From Bacillota bacterium (GTDB lineage Bacteria > Bacillota_A > Clostridia > DSM-8532), in contig JAFADM010000189.1 of NCBI GenBank assembly GCA_023424865.1, positions 1 to 15,388 of the forward strand: DNA of 15,388 bases. The letters run 5' to 3'. A program made the translations under genes and the position numbers. Below are positions 1 to 7,790 of this stretch, one piece after another (within the stretch, counting starts at the first letter, position 1; the number at the start of each line of letters is the position of its first letter). Under the pieces are notes generated by a model that was given only the letters and a program-made list of their open reading frames with translations, did no database searches and had not been told where the DNA came from.

Positions 1-58
1 TGGGAATGAGAAGAAACTCATTGAAAGTGCGCGAAGGCTCAAGAAAGTATTGGGCCAT
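1..58 (-). CDS. guaB: IMP dehydrogenase, N-terminal fragment (cut by window edge)
   Basis: This is the beginning of a minus-strand gene; only the first 19 codons lie in the window. The translation begins MAQYFL and continues EPSRTFNEFLLIP, which matches the characteristic N-terminus of clostridial IMP dehydrogenases (a DEPSRTF-EFLL-type opening). That enzyme oxidises IMP to XMP with NAD+ in guanine nucleotide synthesis, in the cytosol. The start is well supported: a perfect AAAGGAGG (67-74) sits 8 bases before the ATG, with a promoter-like element just upstream. No catalytic residue is visible, so the call rests on the short N-terminal signature. It lies 62 bases downstream of the large sensor kinase, same strand, and appears to be an unrelated housekeeping gene with its own promoter. 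Confidence 0.68.
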   Translation of the reverse strand, partial: MAQYFLEPSRTFNEFLLIP

Positions 59-89
59 GGACATATCCTCCTTTGGATCCTTTACACCT

Positions 90-117
90 ATTATAGGCTG
101 TTTCCTGTTTTATGCAA
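90..117 (-). promoter_or_regulatory. Putative promoter of guaB
   Basis: On the minus strand TTGCAT (112-117) is followed after 16 bases by a perfect TATAAT (90-95). This gives a transcription start near position 83 and a leader of about 25 bases containing the AAAGGAGG site. The -10 is consensus and the -35 weak. No terminator is visible after the kinase stop codon at 121, so read-through from the kinase is also possible. Confidence 0.5.
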
Positions 118-120
118 GTC

Positions 121-3100
121 TCATTCCTTAATTCCAATTAAAATGCTTAGCTTTGTCCCCTCACCCTCCCGGCTTTGTATATTTAACCTGGCTCCTTTTA
201 CAAGCCCTACCTTTCTCATTACATTGGAAAGGCCGATGCTTGTGCCCTCTCCGGATAAAATGCGGTCCAGTTTTTCCTTGGGGATGCCGGGCCCATCGTC
301 GGACACCTCAATGCACACACCTCCTTCTATTCCTTTTCTTACTGAAAAGCCAATGGTTCCGGGGCCATTTTTTTGAGCTATGCCATGCCTTACCGCATTT
401 TCAACCAAAGGCTGAATGGTTAAAGGAGGAAGCATTACCTCCAGGGTTTCGTCAACGGCATAGTTAATATGAAGCTTATCCCCGAAGCGCATTTTCTCTA
501 TGGATAAATAAGCCTTAAGCAGCTGTACCTCATTTTCAATGGAAATAAGGGCATTGTGATTGTAAAAATCCAGCTTGCCTCTGAAATAGATGGTCAGATT
601 ACGCAGGGCTTCCCTGGTTTTTTCTTCACTGATATAGCTTAAGGAAACAACGGTATTTAGAGTGTTGTAAAGAAAATGAGGCGTAATCTGATCATGAAAA
701 TAGCTTAGCTCCTGTTTCACAGCTTCCTGGGCTGATTTTTTCATCGAAAGCAGGGATTGGACTCTGGCCCGCAGCTCATCCGGAGAAACAGGCTTTTTTA
801 TTAAGTCGTTAGCCCCCGCCTGAAAGGATACGGACATCTCCACACCCTGGCCAGTGGCGGTAAGCATTAAAACGGGAAGCTCCGCCATGGAGAATTCCTC
901 GCGAATTTGCCTGCATACCGTTTCACCGGCTATCTGGGGCATTATGAGATCCAAGATGATTAAATCCGGTTCTTCCGTTTTTATCATCTCCATAATCCCC
1001 TCTCCCCGGTCGCAGGCAATAACCGTATAACCCATGGCATTAATTATGCCTGCCAGCGTTTTAAGCTGAACATGCTCGTCATCCATAATCAGCACAGTCT
1101 CTTTTTCCTTGCCGGGAATCTTAAAGGGAATTTTTTTTGTAAACGCCGGCATGGGAGGGAGAATTTCCAGCGCTTCCTCCAGGGCGGCGCTTTCCTCACG
1201 GGCTATCTCCGCTTCCTTCTCATCGGCCAGGGGAAGGGTAAATGTAAATCGGCTGCCCTTACCCGGCTCCGATTCAACCCATATTTTTCCACCGTGAAGC
1301 TCCACGAGATTTTTTGTAATGCTGAGCCCCAGCCCAAGCCCCTTTCGTTCGTCAGCGGCAAGCTCCTTTCCTTGATAAAAGGAAGTAAAGACCCAGTCAA
1401 GAGTTTCCTTATCAATACCTGTTCCCGTATCTACCACAGAAATAAAAGCCATACCCTCCCTTATTTCTCCGGTAACCTTGACCTCACCTTCATCCGTGAA
1501 CTTTACCGCGTTGTGAACCAAATTATAGACAATTTGCTTTAGCCGGCTTTCATCAACCTTAAGGGCAGGAAAATTCTCCGGTATAAGGCAGCTGATAGCC
1601 AGCCTCTTTCCCCTCGGAACCAGATAGTTCATTTCTGAAAGAACATCCTTAATAACCTTAATGCTTACAGGCTTAGGCGTAATTTTAACCCCGTCACGCT
1701 TCACCTGGGACGCACTTGTGAGATCCTCCACCAGCCCTAAAAGCCTTCTGCTCTCATTGTAAATAAGAAGCATGCTTTGCTGCTGCTTATAATTCAGAGC
1801 GCCGTCCCTTCCCTCCATCATAATTCTTCCAAGATTCATAATAACCTTAAGGGGTGTATTAAGCCCCTGAGAAGTTCTGGAGATGAATTCATCCTTGAGA
1901 TTATCCAAAAGAATCAGCTGCCGGGACATCTGATCCATTTTAATGTAGGACAGCTCATTGCGGTGATTGGTTAGCATAGCAAGACTCCATACCATGACGA
2001 AAAACAGCAGAACAGGCAATTCTCCCGAATTAATTTCAAAAAGCAAATCCATTAGCTGAAGAAGGCCGTAGGTAAAAAGGGTGGTTAAAATGGGCAGAAT
2101 GAATTCCGATGCCTCCCCGCCTTTGCGTAATGCTCTAAAAAGGATCATCAGGCTGTAAATCATGAGAACACCAATAAGAAATACCGCCGAAACCTGTATC
2201 ATCAACAAGGTTATGCCTATTTGATTAAATAACTTGAAGGGGATAAACTTTGCAGGAATGCCCACAAACAGTATTACTACGACAAAAAGCTTCACTGTTT
2301 TTCTATTCCCATACTCTTTGAAGGAGTCATAAATAAAAAGCAGGAAGAAAAGAGCAGAGAGGTATGAAATAGGGATTTGTATGTTGGATAGAGTATTCAC
2401 ACTCAGATTGGGAAAAATCAGATCAAAAAGCCTTTCGTTAAGAGTTGACCTGTGTACGCCCTGCAGAAGGCAGGTCAGCGCGAAATACAGCAGATGGCGG
2501 GCTTTTTTCCTCCGAAAGGTACTTAAGTAGGTTCCAAAAAAGTAAAGCCCCAGTACCAGATAACCGGAAATCAGGAGGGTTTCCAGAGCCCTTTGCCCAT
2601 CTCTGTGCCTTAAAAGCTGCTTATCGGGACCAAACTCCGGAGCCTGTGTCATTCCGCCCATAGGATAAAAGTTGTTTGCAGCCTGGACAACAACCTCAAT
2701 CATTCCATTTTGGCTGTTTCCTGTTCCAATATAATACCTGCTGTCGGATACATAGTCTTCCTTAGCCTCAGCCACCTTGCCTTTGGCTATTATCTCTTCA
2801 CCGTTGATAAACACCCTTCCGGCCTGACGGACCACCTTTAACCGGATACTGTACGTACCGTCTTCAGGAACCTTGATAAAAAGCCGGTAGGTTCCCTTCT
2901 GATATTTCGCGCTGCCATCCTCAAAAAAATCATCCCAGGGTTTAGGCACCTGAATCATATTTCTAATATTACTATAATTTGTAAAAACATCCACGTTCTC
3001 CCGAGGAGTAATAAGCTCTCCAGGATAAAATTCCCACTGCCCTGACAGCTCAATGATGCCGTTTTTTCCAAAGTCCCAGTCTTCCAGATTTATTGTTCCG

Positions 3101-3210
3101 TTTCCAGCCCGGACCTGGCCAAGATATTGAATATAATTGATATCTATAACGCCGTAAAGCGTAAGCAGTAAAATTGCGGCGGAAATCAGCATTGAAACTC
3201 TTTTTTTCAT
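121..3210 (-). CDS. 7TMR-DISM-type hybrid sensor: HisKA-like/ATPase, receiver and LytS-type kinase in one protein
   Basis: A 1029-residue membrane sensor. Order seen: N-terminal membrane segment (about 7-27); extracellular beta-rich region (about 40-200, with an [10 protein letters not shown] motif and a GTYRLFIKV strand, resembling the galactose-binding-like sensors of 7TMR-DISM proteins); a multi-pass hydrophobic region (about 208-415); a HisKA-like helix pair (about 430-500); HATPase_c (N567, DTGTGI near 595-599, GLGLGLS near 624-630); a receiver domain (D710/D711, phospho-acceptor D754, T785, K806); and a LytS/YesM-type kinase (H845 in [10 protein letters not shown]938 in the N box, DDGPGI near 971-976). 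The first H box reads SQGLNTPL rather than SHELRTPL, so its phospho-acceptor position is Gln448 (codon 1867-1869). The start is supported by GGGAGA shortly before the ATG. Neighbours are uxuA upstream and guaB downstream; no DNA-binding response regulator is adjacent. The ligand is unknown; a carbohydrate signal is an inference from the sensor fold and context. Confidence 0.88.
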   Translation of the reverse strand: MKKRVSMLISAAILLLTLYGVIDINYIQYLGQVRAGNGTINLEDWDFGKNGIIELSGQWEFYPGELITPRENVDVFTNYSNIRNMIQVPKPWDDFFEDGSAKYQKGTYRLFIKVPEDGTYSIRLKVVRQAGRVFINGEEIIAKGKVAEAKEDYVSDSRYYIGTGNSQNGMIEVVVQAANNFYPMGGMTQAPEFGPDKQLLRHRDGQRALETLLISGYLVLGLYFFGTYLSTFRRKKARHLLYFALTCLLQGVHRSTLNERLFDLIFPNLSVNTLSNIQIPISYLSALFFLLFIYDSFKEYGNRKTVKLFVVVILFVGIPAKFIPFKLFNQIGITLLMIQVSAVFLIGVLMIYSLMILFRALRKGGEASEFILPILTTLFTYGLLQLMDLLFEINSGELPVLLFFVMVWSLAMLTNHRNELSYIKMDQMSRQLILLDNLKDEFISRTSQGLNTPLKVIMNLGRIMMEGRDGALNYKQQQSMLLIYNESRRLLGLVEDLTSASQVKRDGVKITPKPVSIKVIKDVLSEMNYLVPRGKRLAISCLIPENFPALKVDESRLKQIVYNLVHNAVKFTDEGEVKVTGEIREGMAFISVVDTGTGIDKETLDWVFTSFYQGKELAADERKGLGLGLSITKNLVELHGGKIWVESEPGKGSRFTFTLPLADEKEAEIAREESAALEEALEILPPMPAFTKKIPFKIPGKEKETVLIMDDEHVQLKTLAGIINAMGYTVIACDRGEGIMEMIKTEEPDLIILDLIMPQIAGETVCRQIREEFSMAELPVLMLTATGQGVEMSVSFQAGANDLIKKPVSPDELRARVQSLLSMKKSAQEAVKQELSYFHDQITPHFLYNTLNTVVSLSYISEEKTREALRNLTIYFRGKLDFYNHNALISIENEVQLLKAYLSIEKMRFGDKLHINYAVDETLEVMLPPLTIQPLVENAVRHGIAQKNGPGTIGFSVRKGIEGGVCIEVSDDGPGIPKEKLDRILSGEGTSIGLSNVMRKVGLVKGARLNIQSREGEGTKLSILIGIKE

Positions 3211-3307
3211 TGGGTTCTCCCATCCGGCGCGTTTCGTCCGGCAAGCAATTTTTGTTCCCCCTTACCCTGATGCTCCTTTAGCAGGGGCAGAACAGACACC
3301 ATTTATA

Positions 3308-3313
3308 ATTATA
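3308..3313 (-). promoter_or_regulatory. Possible -10 element for the sensor kinase gene
   Basis: A perfect TATAAT lies on the minus strand between the uxuA terminator and the kinase start, about 98 bases before the ATG. No good -35 hexamer is found at 16-18 bases, so this is weak. A separate promoter is expected here because a strong terminator lies just upstream. Confidence 0.28.
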
Positions 3314-3356
3314 CTGTTTAATCCGGCTTTTCGCATCTCCTGTCTTAAATGCACTC

Positions 3357-3396
3357 AAAAAGGCCGGGCACGACTCGTTAAGAATCGGACCCAGCC
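3357..3396 (-). terminator. Intrinsic terminator of the uxuB-uxuA operon
   Basis: On the minus strand, 3396 down to 3362 folds as a 15-bp stem (one C/A mismatch, three G-U pairs) with a TTAAC loop. The stem ends in CCCGGCC and is followed directly by TTTTT (3361-3357). It starts about 45 bases after the uxuA stop codon and separates the uxu operon from the kinase gene. Confidence 0.85.
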
Positions 3397-3441
3397 CTCT
3401 CGGTTCTGTTATTTTACGCTCTTTTGTGATATAAGGGTTTA

Positions 3442-4515
3442 TTACTTTTTGGATTTCTCCAGAGACTCCCAAATACCATTAAGGTATGCGATACCCAAGG
3501 CTCTGTCATACAGTCCATAGCCGGGACGGGCCTTTTCTCCCCAGATCATTCGGCCGTGGTCAGGACGGATGTAACCCTTGTAGTTCACATCGTGGTAGGC
3601 CTTCATAATCTCGTAAAGGTCCAGTGAACCGTCGGAGGACAGGTGGGAAACCTCGTGGAATACCCTGTCGCCAACAAATCTCAGGTTGCGGACATGTCCG
3701 AAATGAATGCGGCCCATGGCTCCGAAATGCCTTACGATTTCAGGAATATTGTTGTTGGGATTAGCGCCCAGAGAGCCGCTGCAAAGGGTCAGACCATTGT
3801 AGGGGCTGTCTGCCAGCTTAACAAACCTCTCCAGATTCTCTTTGCCCGTGATGATTCTGGGAAGTCCGAATACAGGCCACGGTGGATCATCCGGATGAAT
3901 AGCCATTTTAACATCCGCTTCCTCACAAACCGGAATAATCTGCTCCAGAAAATACTTGAGGTTGGCAAAAAGCTTGTCTTCGTCAACACTCTTGTACTTT
4001 TCAAGAGTAATTTTAAGCTCCTTGAGGCGGGCAGGCTCCCAGCCGGGCAGAGAATAACCGTTGTCGCTCTTCTCAACATCCTCAACCAGCTTAATGGGAT
4101 CCTCTCCGGCTACCTTGGACTCATCGTAGTGAAGCACCTCGGAACCATCCTCCAGCTTTTTGGCCAGATCGGTTCTGAGCCAGTCAAACACAGGCATGAA
4201 ATTGTAGCAGATAACCTTAACGCCTGCTTTTCCCAGGTTTCGGATGCACGTCTTGTAATTGTCAATATAATAATCTCTGGAAGGCAGTCCCAGCTTAATG
4301 TCCTCATGGACATTCACGCTTTCGATAACCTCCATTTCAAGTCCGGCCTTATTTACTCTCTGCTTCATGGCCAGTATGTTTTCCATAGGCCATACCTCAC
4401 CGGCAGGAATATCCATAAGGGTAGCTACTACGCCGGTTATGCCGGGTATTTGCCGAATGTGCTCCAGCTTGACACTGTCATGGTTTTCGCCAAACCATCG
4501 GAATGTCATTTTCAT
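3442..4515 (-). CDS. uxuA: Mannonate dehydratase
   Basis: Dehydrates D-mannonate to 2-keto-3-deoxy-D-gluconate, a metal-dependent step of hexuronate catabolism in the cytosol. The 357-residue product is full length for UxuA and recognisable throughout: MTFRWFG at the N-terminus, ESVNVHE (65-71), YNFMPVFDW (104-112), IHPDDPPWP (206-214), [10 protein letters not shown] (244-253), HFGHVRN (271-277), RPDHGR (317-322) and [10 protein letters not shown] (332-341). His207, Cys245, His274 and Asp319/His320 lie in the conserved blocks that build the metal site of the family. The reading frame is open to a TTG at 4524, but GGAGG (4526-4530) is only one base from that TTG and ten bases from the ATG at 4513-4515. 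The ATG also gives the usual family N-terminus, so it is chosen. It is second in an operon, 51 bases after uxuB. Confidence 0.96.
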   Translation of the reverse strand: MKMTFRWFGENHDSVKLEHIRQIPGITGVVATLMDIPAGEVWPMENILAMKQRVNKAGLEMEVIESVNVHEDIKLGLPSRDYYIDNYKTCIRNLGKAGVKVICYNFMPVFDWLRTDLAKKLEDGSEVLHYDESKVAGEDPIKLVEDVEKSDNGYSLPGWEPARLKELKITLEKYKSVDEDKLFANLKYFLEQIIPVCEEADVKMAIHPDDPPWPVFGLPRIITGKENLERFVKLADSPYNGLTLCSGSLGANPNNNIPEIVRHFGAMGRIHFGHVRNLRFVGDRVFHEVSHLSSDGSLDLYEIMKAYHDVNYKGYIRPDHGRMIWGEKARPGYGLYDRALGIAYLNGIWESLEKSKK

Positions 4516-4566
4516 TGCTTTCAATCCTCCATCATTCTTGAATGAAACCGTTAATCTATTAACTAT

Positions 4567-6180
4567 TTAAGCCTTAAGGTATTTGACAAGGGTTTTTCTT
4601 ACGGCATGAACCCCTTCGGTCAATTCATTGAAATAGGCTTCAATTTTTTCACCCAGTCCCACGGAATAAAGATCCAATCCGAAAATCCGTTCATTGGATA
4701 AAAGGGGCTTAAGCTTTTTCCCATCCCCCCTGCCGAGCTCTATGCCGTCCACTACTGCCTTAAGCTCATTCATCATGGGGTCGGGGCTTAGCTCAAAGGT
4801 CTTCCCTTCGTCGTCAATTCCCAGAAGGTAACGGCACCAGCCTGCAATGGCCAAAGGAATGTAGGTTAGGTTTACCTTGCCGTCGGGAGCTTTGGCGGCA
4901 TATGCCTTAATGGTTTCTCCAAAACGTATGCCTACCTTCTGAGAGGTATCCGACACAATACGTTGGGGCATATCGGGGATAAAGGGATTGGGAAGCCTTT
5001 TTTCAAGAACCTCACGGATGAAATCCTCAGGGGCGAGTACACCAGGGTGCACCACCACAGGCATGCCTTCGGTAAAGCCAATTTCTTCAACCAGCTTTTT
5101 GAGCTCAGGATCCTTCATTTCCCCGGCAATACTGTTGTAGCCCAAAAGGCAGCCGTACACAGCCAAAGCCGTATGCAGCGGATTAAGGCAGGTGCAGACC
5201 TTCATTTTCTCAATCCGCTCCACCGTTTCCCTGTCGGCAACCATAACGCCGGCTTTTTCAAGGGGCGGCCGTCCATTAGGGAAGAGATCCTCTACAGCCA
5301 AATACTGGGGCTCCTCCGTATTGACATAGGGAGCAATATAGGTTTTTTTAGAGGTGCATAAAATGTCCATGCCCTCAATTCCCAGCTTTTCAAGCTCCGC
5401 TTTAACAACATCGGAGGGCCGGGGTGTTATTTTGTCAATCATGCTCCAGGGAAAGCTGAGAAGGGACGGATCGTTGACATAATCCAGGAACGCAGGCTCA
5501 ACAAGCCCTTTTTCCACCCATTTTTCTGCGATTTCAGAAATGGAGCCGTGAAGGATTTTACCGTTTTTAGAGCAGTTGTCCATGCTCACAAAGGCCAGGG
5601 GAAGCCTGCCTTTTTTAAAGCGCCTGTAGGCCAATGCCGCAGCCTTTGCCATAACATGCCTGGGATTGTCCGGCCCTGCCTCAAGATCCAGCTTTACATC
5701 ATTAAAATAGTCTCCGGAAAGGCCCTTTAAGGCATACCCCTTTTCGGTAATGGTGAAGCTCGCCATCTGCAGGGAGGGGTTTTCAAAGATGGAAACCAAT
5801 CTGGCCCAGTCCTCTTTTCTATCAGGAGCACCGACCAGGGCGTCACTCATGCTGGAGATAATTTTTTTCTTCAGAGTTCCGTCGGGAAGCATGATGACCA
5901 GAAGGCTTAAGCTGTCGTAGGGGGCATAAATACGATCAATGATTTCTTCATCATAGGTTTCAACGGCAATAATACCGGTTTGGGACAGCCCCCGGTCCAG
6001 AAGATTCTGTTGAAGGGCAGCTACAAAGCCGCGGGCAATATTTCCCGCTCCAAAGTGAACCCAAATGGGAGCTGCATGGGTGTTTTGCCTCACCTTTTCA
6101 AGATCGTAGGCCGGTAATTCCACCCCTGCCCCTTCCCATGCACTGCGATTTTTTAAGCCGTCCAGGCTAAGCTTCAGCAT
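4567..6180 (-). CDS. uxuB: D-fructuronate (D-mannonate) oxidoreductase, mannitol dehydrogenase family
   Basis: Probably reduces D-fructuronate to D-mannonate with NADH, supplying UxuA. The 537-residue protein is a polyol-specific long-chain dehydrogenase. It has an N-terminal Rossmann motif HFGAGNIARG (42-51), the family block FVSMDNCSKNG (197-207), SFPWSMIDKITPRPSD (242-257), and a C-terminal catalytic domain with K327, N333 and H336 in KVCTCLNPLHTAL. The start ATG has a perfect AAAGGAGG 7 bases upstream. It is the first gene of a two-gene operon with uxuA, which supports fructuronate rather than mannitol, tagaturonate or arabinitol as substrate. The Lys-to-Asn spacing in the active-site block is one residue longer than in E. 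coli UxuB as I recall it, suggesting a distinct Firmicute subgroup. Confidence 0.9.
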   Translation of the reverse strand: MLKLSLDGLKNRSAWEGAGVELPAYDLEKVRQNTHAAPIWVHFGAGNIARGFVAALQQNLLDRGLSQTGIIAVETYDEEIIDRIYAPYDSLSLLVIMLPDGTLKKKIISSMSDALVGAPDRKEDWARLVSIFENPSLQMASFTITEKGYALKGLSGDYFNDVKLDLEAGPDNPRHVMAKAAALAYRRFKKGRLPLAFVSMDNCSKNGKILHGSISEIAEKWVEKGLVEPAFLDYVNDPSLLSFPWSMIDKITPRPSDVVKAELEKLGIEGMDILCTSKKTYIAPYVNTEEPQYLAVEDLFPNGRPPLEKAGVMVADRETVERIEKMKVCTCLNPLHTALAVYGCLLGYNSIAGEMKDPELKKLVEEIGFTEGMPVVVHPGVLAPEDFIREVLEKRLPNPFIPDMPQRIVSDTSQKVGIRFGETIKAYAAKAPDGKVNLTYIPLAIAGWCRYLLGIDDEGKTFELSPDPMMNELKAVVDGIELGRGDGKKLKPLLSNERIFGLDLYSVGLGEKIEAYFNELTEGVHAVRKTLVKYLKA

Positions 6181-6384
6181 GTTTATCCTCCTTTGATAGT
6201 GTTGTTATGATAAAAATGCATTATCTCCTATCCCTCTGAGAAAAGCACCTTTAAGATTCCGTGAGCAACGCTTTAATTTCTTCTATATTCTGATTTTAAT
6301 ATACGAATCCGCCATTTTCTTGCTGAAAATTGCTTGAAATCATGCGAATATTGCTGTAGGCTATTATCAGGAGGTAATTCTGTG
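6181..6384. promoter_or_regulatory. Divergent control region between uxuB and the AraC-type regulator
   Basis: About 200 bases separate the two divergent starts. The uxuB SD lies at the left end and the regulator's SD (6370-6375) at the right. Three direct copies of TTGCT begin at 6320, 6330 and 6351, with spacings of 10 and 21 bases (about one and two helical turns), as AraC-family half-sites often have. A short inverted repeat GATAA/TTATC lies near 6209-6225. No convincing -35/-10 pair was found on either strand, which fits activator-dependent promoters but proves nothing. Confidence 0.45.
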
Positions 6385-7245
6385 ATGCAATTATCGGAAC
6401 AAACCTTTACAAACAGGCAACATATGCTGACTCAGGACTTTGAGTTTTTTCATTACCACAATGCCAAACCCGTAGAAGTGGATTTTCACAATCATAATTT
6501 TTACGAGCTCTATTTTTTTATATCCGGAAGCGTGACCTATGCTGTAGAAGGAAACACCTACAAGCTCATTCCCGGAGATATTCTCATTATTAACGACAAA
6601 GAGCTTCACAAGGCCTTTATACGGGACGATACGAGCTATGAACGCATTGTCATCTGGCTCAATCCCAATTACTTAAAATCCTACTGCACGGAAAAGACGG
6701 ATTTGCTGTCCTGCTTTGATTCCTCAAGGCCGGGAAGAAATAATTTACTCAGGATGAAGCCCGAGCAGTTTCAAAAGGTTTATGAGATTGTCCAGGGACT
6801 GGGCACGGCCTGCTCTGGAGACGGTTACGGAAACGATTTGCTGAAAGGGCTCTATTTGCAGCAAATATTAATTTATATCAACAAGGCCTATCTTGCCCGG
6901 GCGGATCAGGAGTTGGAACCGGATTCGGCGCCGGCAGGGCTTATAAGCCGCATTATTCAATACATCAACGCCAATTTGGAGGGGGATATATCCCTTGACA
7001 CCCTTTCCTCCATGTTCTATATCAGTAAATATTATTTAAGCCACCAGTTTAAAAGCACAACAGGCCTGACCCTTCACAAATACATACAGCAAAAGCGGCT
7101 CATTGCCGCCAAGGAGCTTTTAAAGGAATCGCGGCCTATAAGCGAAGTCTGTTCAAAATGTGGGTTTGGCGACTATTCTCATTTTATAAGAACCTTTAAG
7201 AATGAATACGGGGTATCCCCCAAAAAATACTGCAAAACACTGTAA
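6385..7245 (+). CDS. AraC-family transcriptional regulator with cupin sensor domain
   Basis: A 286-residue one-component regulator. Residues about 20-90 form an AraC-type cupin (HNHNFYELYFFISG, 35-48, and LIPGDILIIN, 61-70, are typical strands). Residues 186-285 are the paired helix-turn-helix DNA-binding domain, with ISLDTLSSMFYISKYYLSHQFK and the second signature CGFGDYSHFIRTFKNEYGVSPKKY. There is no receiver domain. The frame is open from a TTG at 6334, but a GGAGGT at 6370-6375 fits the ATG at 6385 (9 bases) or the adjacent GTG at 6382 (6 bases); the ATG is used. It is divergent from uxuB, so control of uxuBA by a uronate or related sugar is the natural inference. The ligand cannot be read from the sequence. 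Confidence 0.92.
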   Translation: MQLSEQTFTNRQHMLTQDFEFFHYHNAKPVEVDFHNHNFYELYFFISGSVTYAVEGNTYKLIPGDILIINDKELHKAFIRDDTSYERIVIWLNPNYLKSYCTEKTDLLSCFDSSRPGRNNLLRMKPEQFQKVYEIVQGLGTACSGDGYGNDLLKGLYLQQILIYINKAYLARADQELEPDSAPAGLISRIIQYINANLEGDISLDTLSSMFYISKYYLSHQFKSTTGLTLHKYIQQKRLIAAKELLKESRPISEVCSKCGFGDYSHFIRTFKNEYGVSPKKYCKTL

Positions 7246-7275
7246 GCGAGGGGGACTGGTTGCCAGGATCCGATA

Positions 7276-7325
7276 GCAGAACACATTTCTTCGGAAACGA
7301 ATTGACCTGATGAAATGTGTTCTGC
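7276..7325. repeat. Perfect 14-bp inverted repeat (hairpin) between convergent genes
   Basis: Arms 7276-7289 (GCAGAACACATTTC) and 7312-7325 are exact reverse complements, with a 22-base loop that itself contains TTCG-GAAA-CGAA. The element lies 30 bases after the AraC-type gene stop and 12 bases beyond the end of the convergent HxlR gene. It could act as a terminator hairpin for either gene, but neither side carries a T run. Confidence 0.6.
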
Positions 7326-7337
7326 GGGGTGCTGCAC

Positions 7338-7676
7338 TTAAGCTTCTTCCTGTATATATTCCTTTCCCCAAATGCACATAGCGGTTAGAATCGGAATAAG
7401 GCTCTCACCCTTTGATGTAAGTGAATATTCTACTTTCGGAGGAACCTGAGGATACTCTTTCCGTGAAATAACTCCAGCCTGCTCAAGCTCCTTTAGCTGG
7501 GTACTCAGCATTTTATGAGTAATTCCGGCTATACTTCTTTTTAACATGTTATATCTTGCAGACGTAATGCAGGCAAGAAGATAAATAATCTTTAATTTCC
7601 ATTTTCCGCTAATGATAGACAGAGTGTACTCAAAAGGCTCTTTGTTTGTAACAAAGCATGTTTTTTGCTGTATCAT
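7338..7676 (-). CDS. HxlR-family winged-helix transcriptional regulator
   Basis: A 112-residue DNA-binding protein of the HxlR/YodB/CatR group. The family core is clear: FEYTLSIISGKWKLKIIYLL (15-34), then LKRSIAGITHKMLSTQLKELEQAGVI (45-70), the recognition helix and wing approach, and EYSLTSKGESLIPIL (83-97). Cys7 sits near the N-terminus, where the redox-sensing members YodB and CatR carry their reactive cysteine; Cys35 and Cys101 are also present. Redox or electrophile sensing is therefore possible but not shown. The SD AAGGAGAG precedes the ATG by 5 bases. It is divergent from the amidohydrolase gene, with a palindrome over its own SD region, so it probably controls both itself and that enzyme. 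Confidence 0.92.
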   Translation of the reverse strand: MIQQKTCFVTNKEPFEYTLSIISGKWKLKIIYLLACITSARYNMLKRSIAGITHKMLSTQLKELEQAGVISRKEYPQVPPKVEYSLTSKGESLIPILTAMCIWGKEYIQEEA

Positions 7677-7687
7677 TTTAACTCTCC

Positions 7688-7710
7688 TTTTTGTAAGTAT
7701 ACTACAAAAA
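7688..7710. promoter_or_regulatory. Candidate HxlR operator
   Basis: An 8-bp inverted repeat, TTTTTGTA (7688-7695) and TACAAAAA (7703-7710), flanks a perfect palindrome AGTATACT (7696-7703). It overlaps the upstream edge of the HxlR gene's SD and lies about 30 bases before the putative amidohydrolase -10. Dyad operators between divergent HxlR-family genes are typical. That this regulator binds here is an inference. Confidence 0.5.
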
Positions 7711-7741
7711 AGTGCATTCTTTCTTTTTATGACCTATTCAT

Positions 7742-7747
7742 TATAAT
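7742..7747 (+). promoter_or_regulatory. Possible -10 element of the amidohydrolase gene
   Basis: A perfect TATAAT lies 43 bases before the amidohydrolase ATG. The region 17-19 bases upstream (CTTTCT/TTCTTT) is a poor -35, so the promoter may need other contacts. Confidence 0.4.
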
Positions 7748-7790
7748 TAAAAACATAAAACCATTCAACCTACAGAAAAGAGGATTTACT

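Noticed and set aside
1072..1542. 156-codon plus-strand frame inside the sensor kinase gene
   Set aside because: Antisense shadow of the ATPase and linker coding region; no motif or ribosome binding site.
3278..3472. 64-codon minus-strand frame running out of the uxuA 3' end
   Set aside because: It overlaps the uxuA C-terminus in another frame and reads through the terminator stem; no SD or family resemblance.
3643..4545. 300-codon open frame on the plus strand opposite uxuA
   Set aside because: It is antisense to a clearly recognisable UxuA, its translation shows no known motif, and no SD precedes it. It reflects codon bias of the real gene.
6240..6280. Possible catabolite-repression (cre) site TTAAAGCGTTGCTC upstream of uxuB
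   Set aside because: Only the first half matches the cre consensus; the second half lacks the required WCA.
6334..6384. 17-codon N-terminal extension of the AraC-type regulator from a TTG
   Set aside because: It lies upstream of the strong GGAGGT at 6370-6375 and overlaps the TTGCT repeats; the residues do not resemble the family.
7665..7790. 42-codon N-terminal extension of the amidohydrolase
   Set aside because: It overlaps the start of the divergent HxlR gene and its operator; the extension is low-complexity and the MVIDGHSH start is typical.
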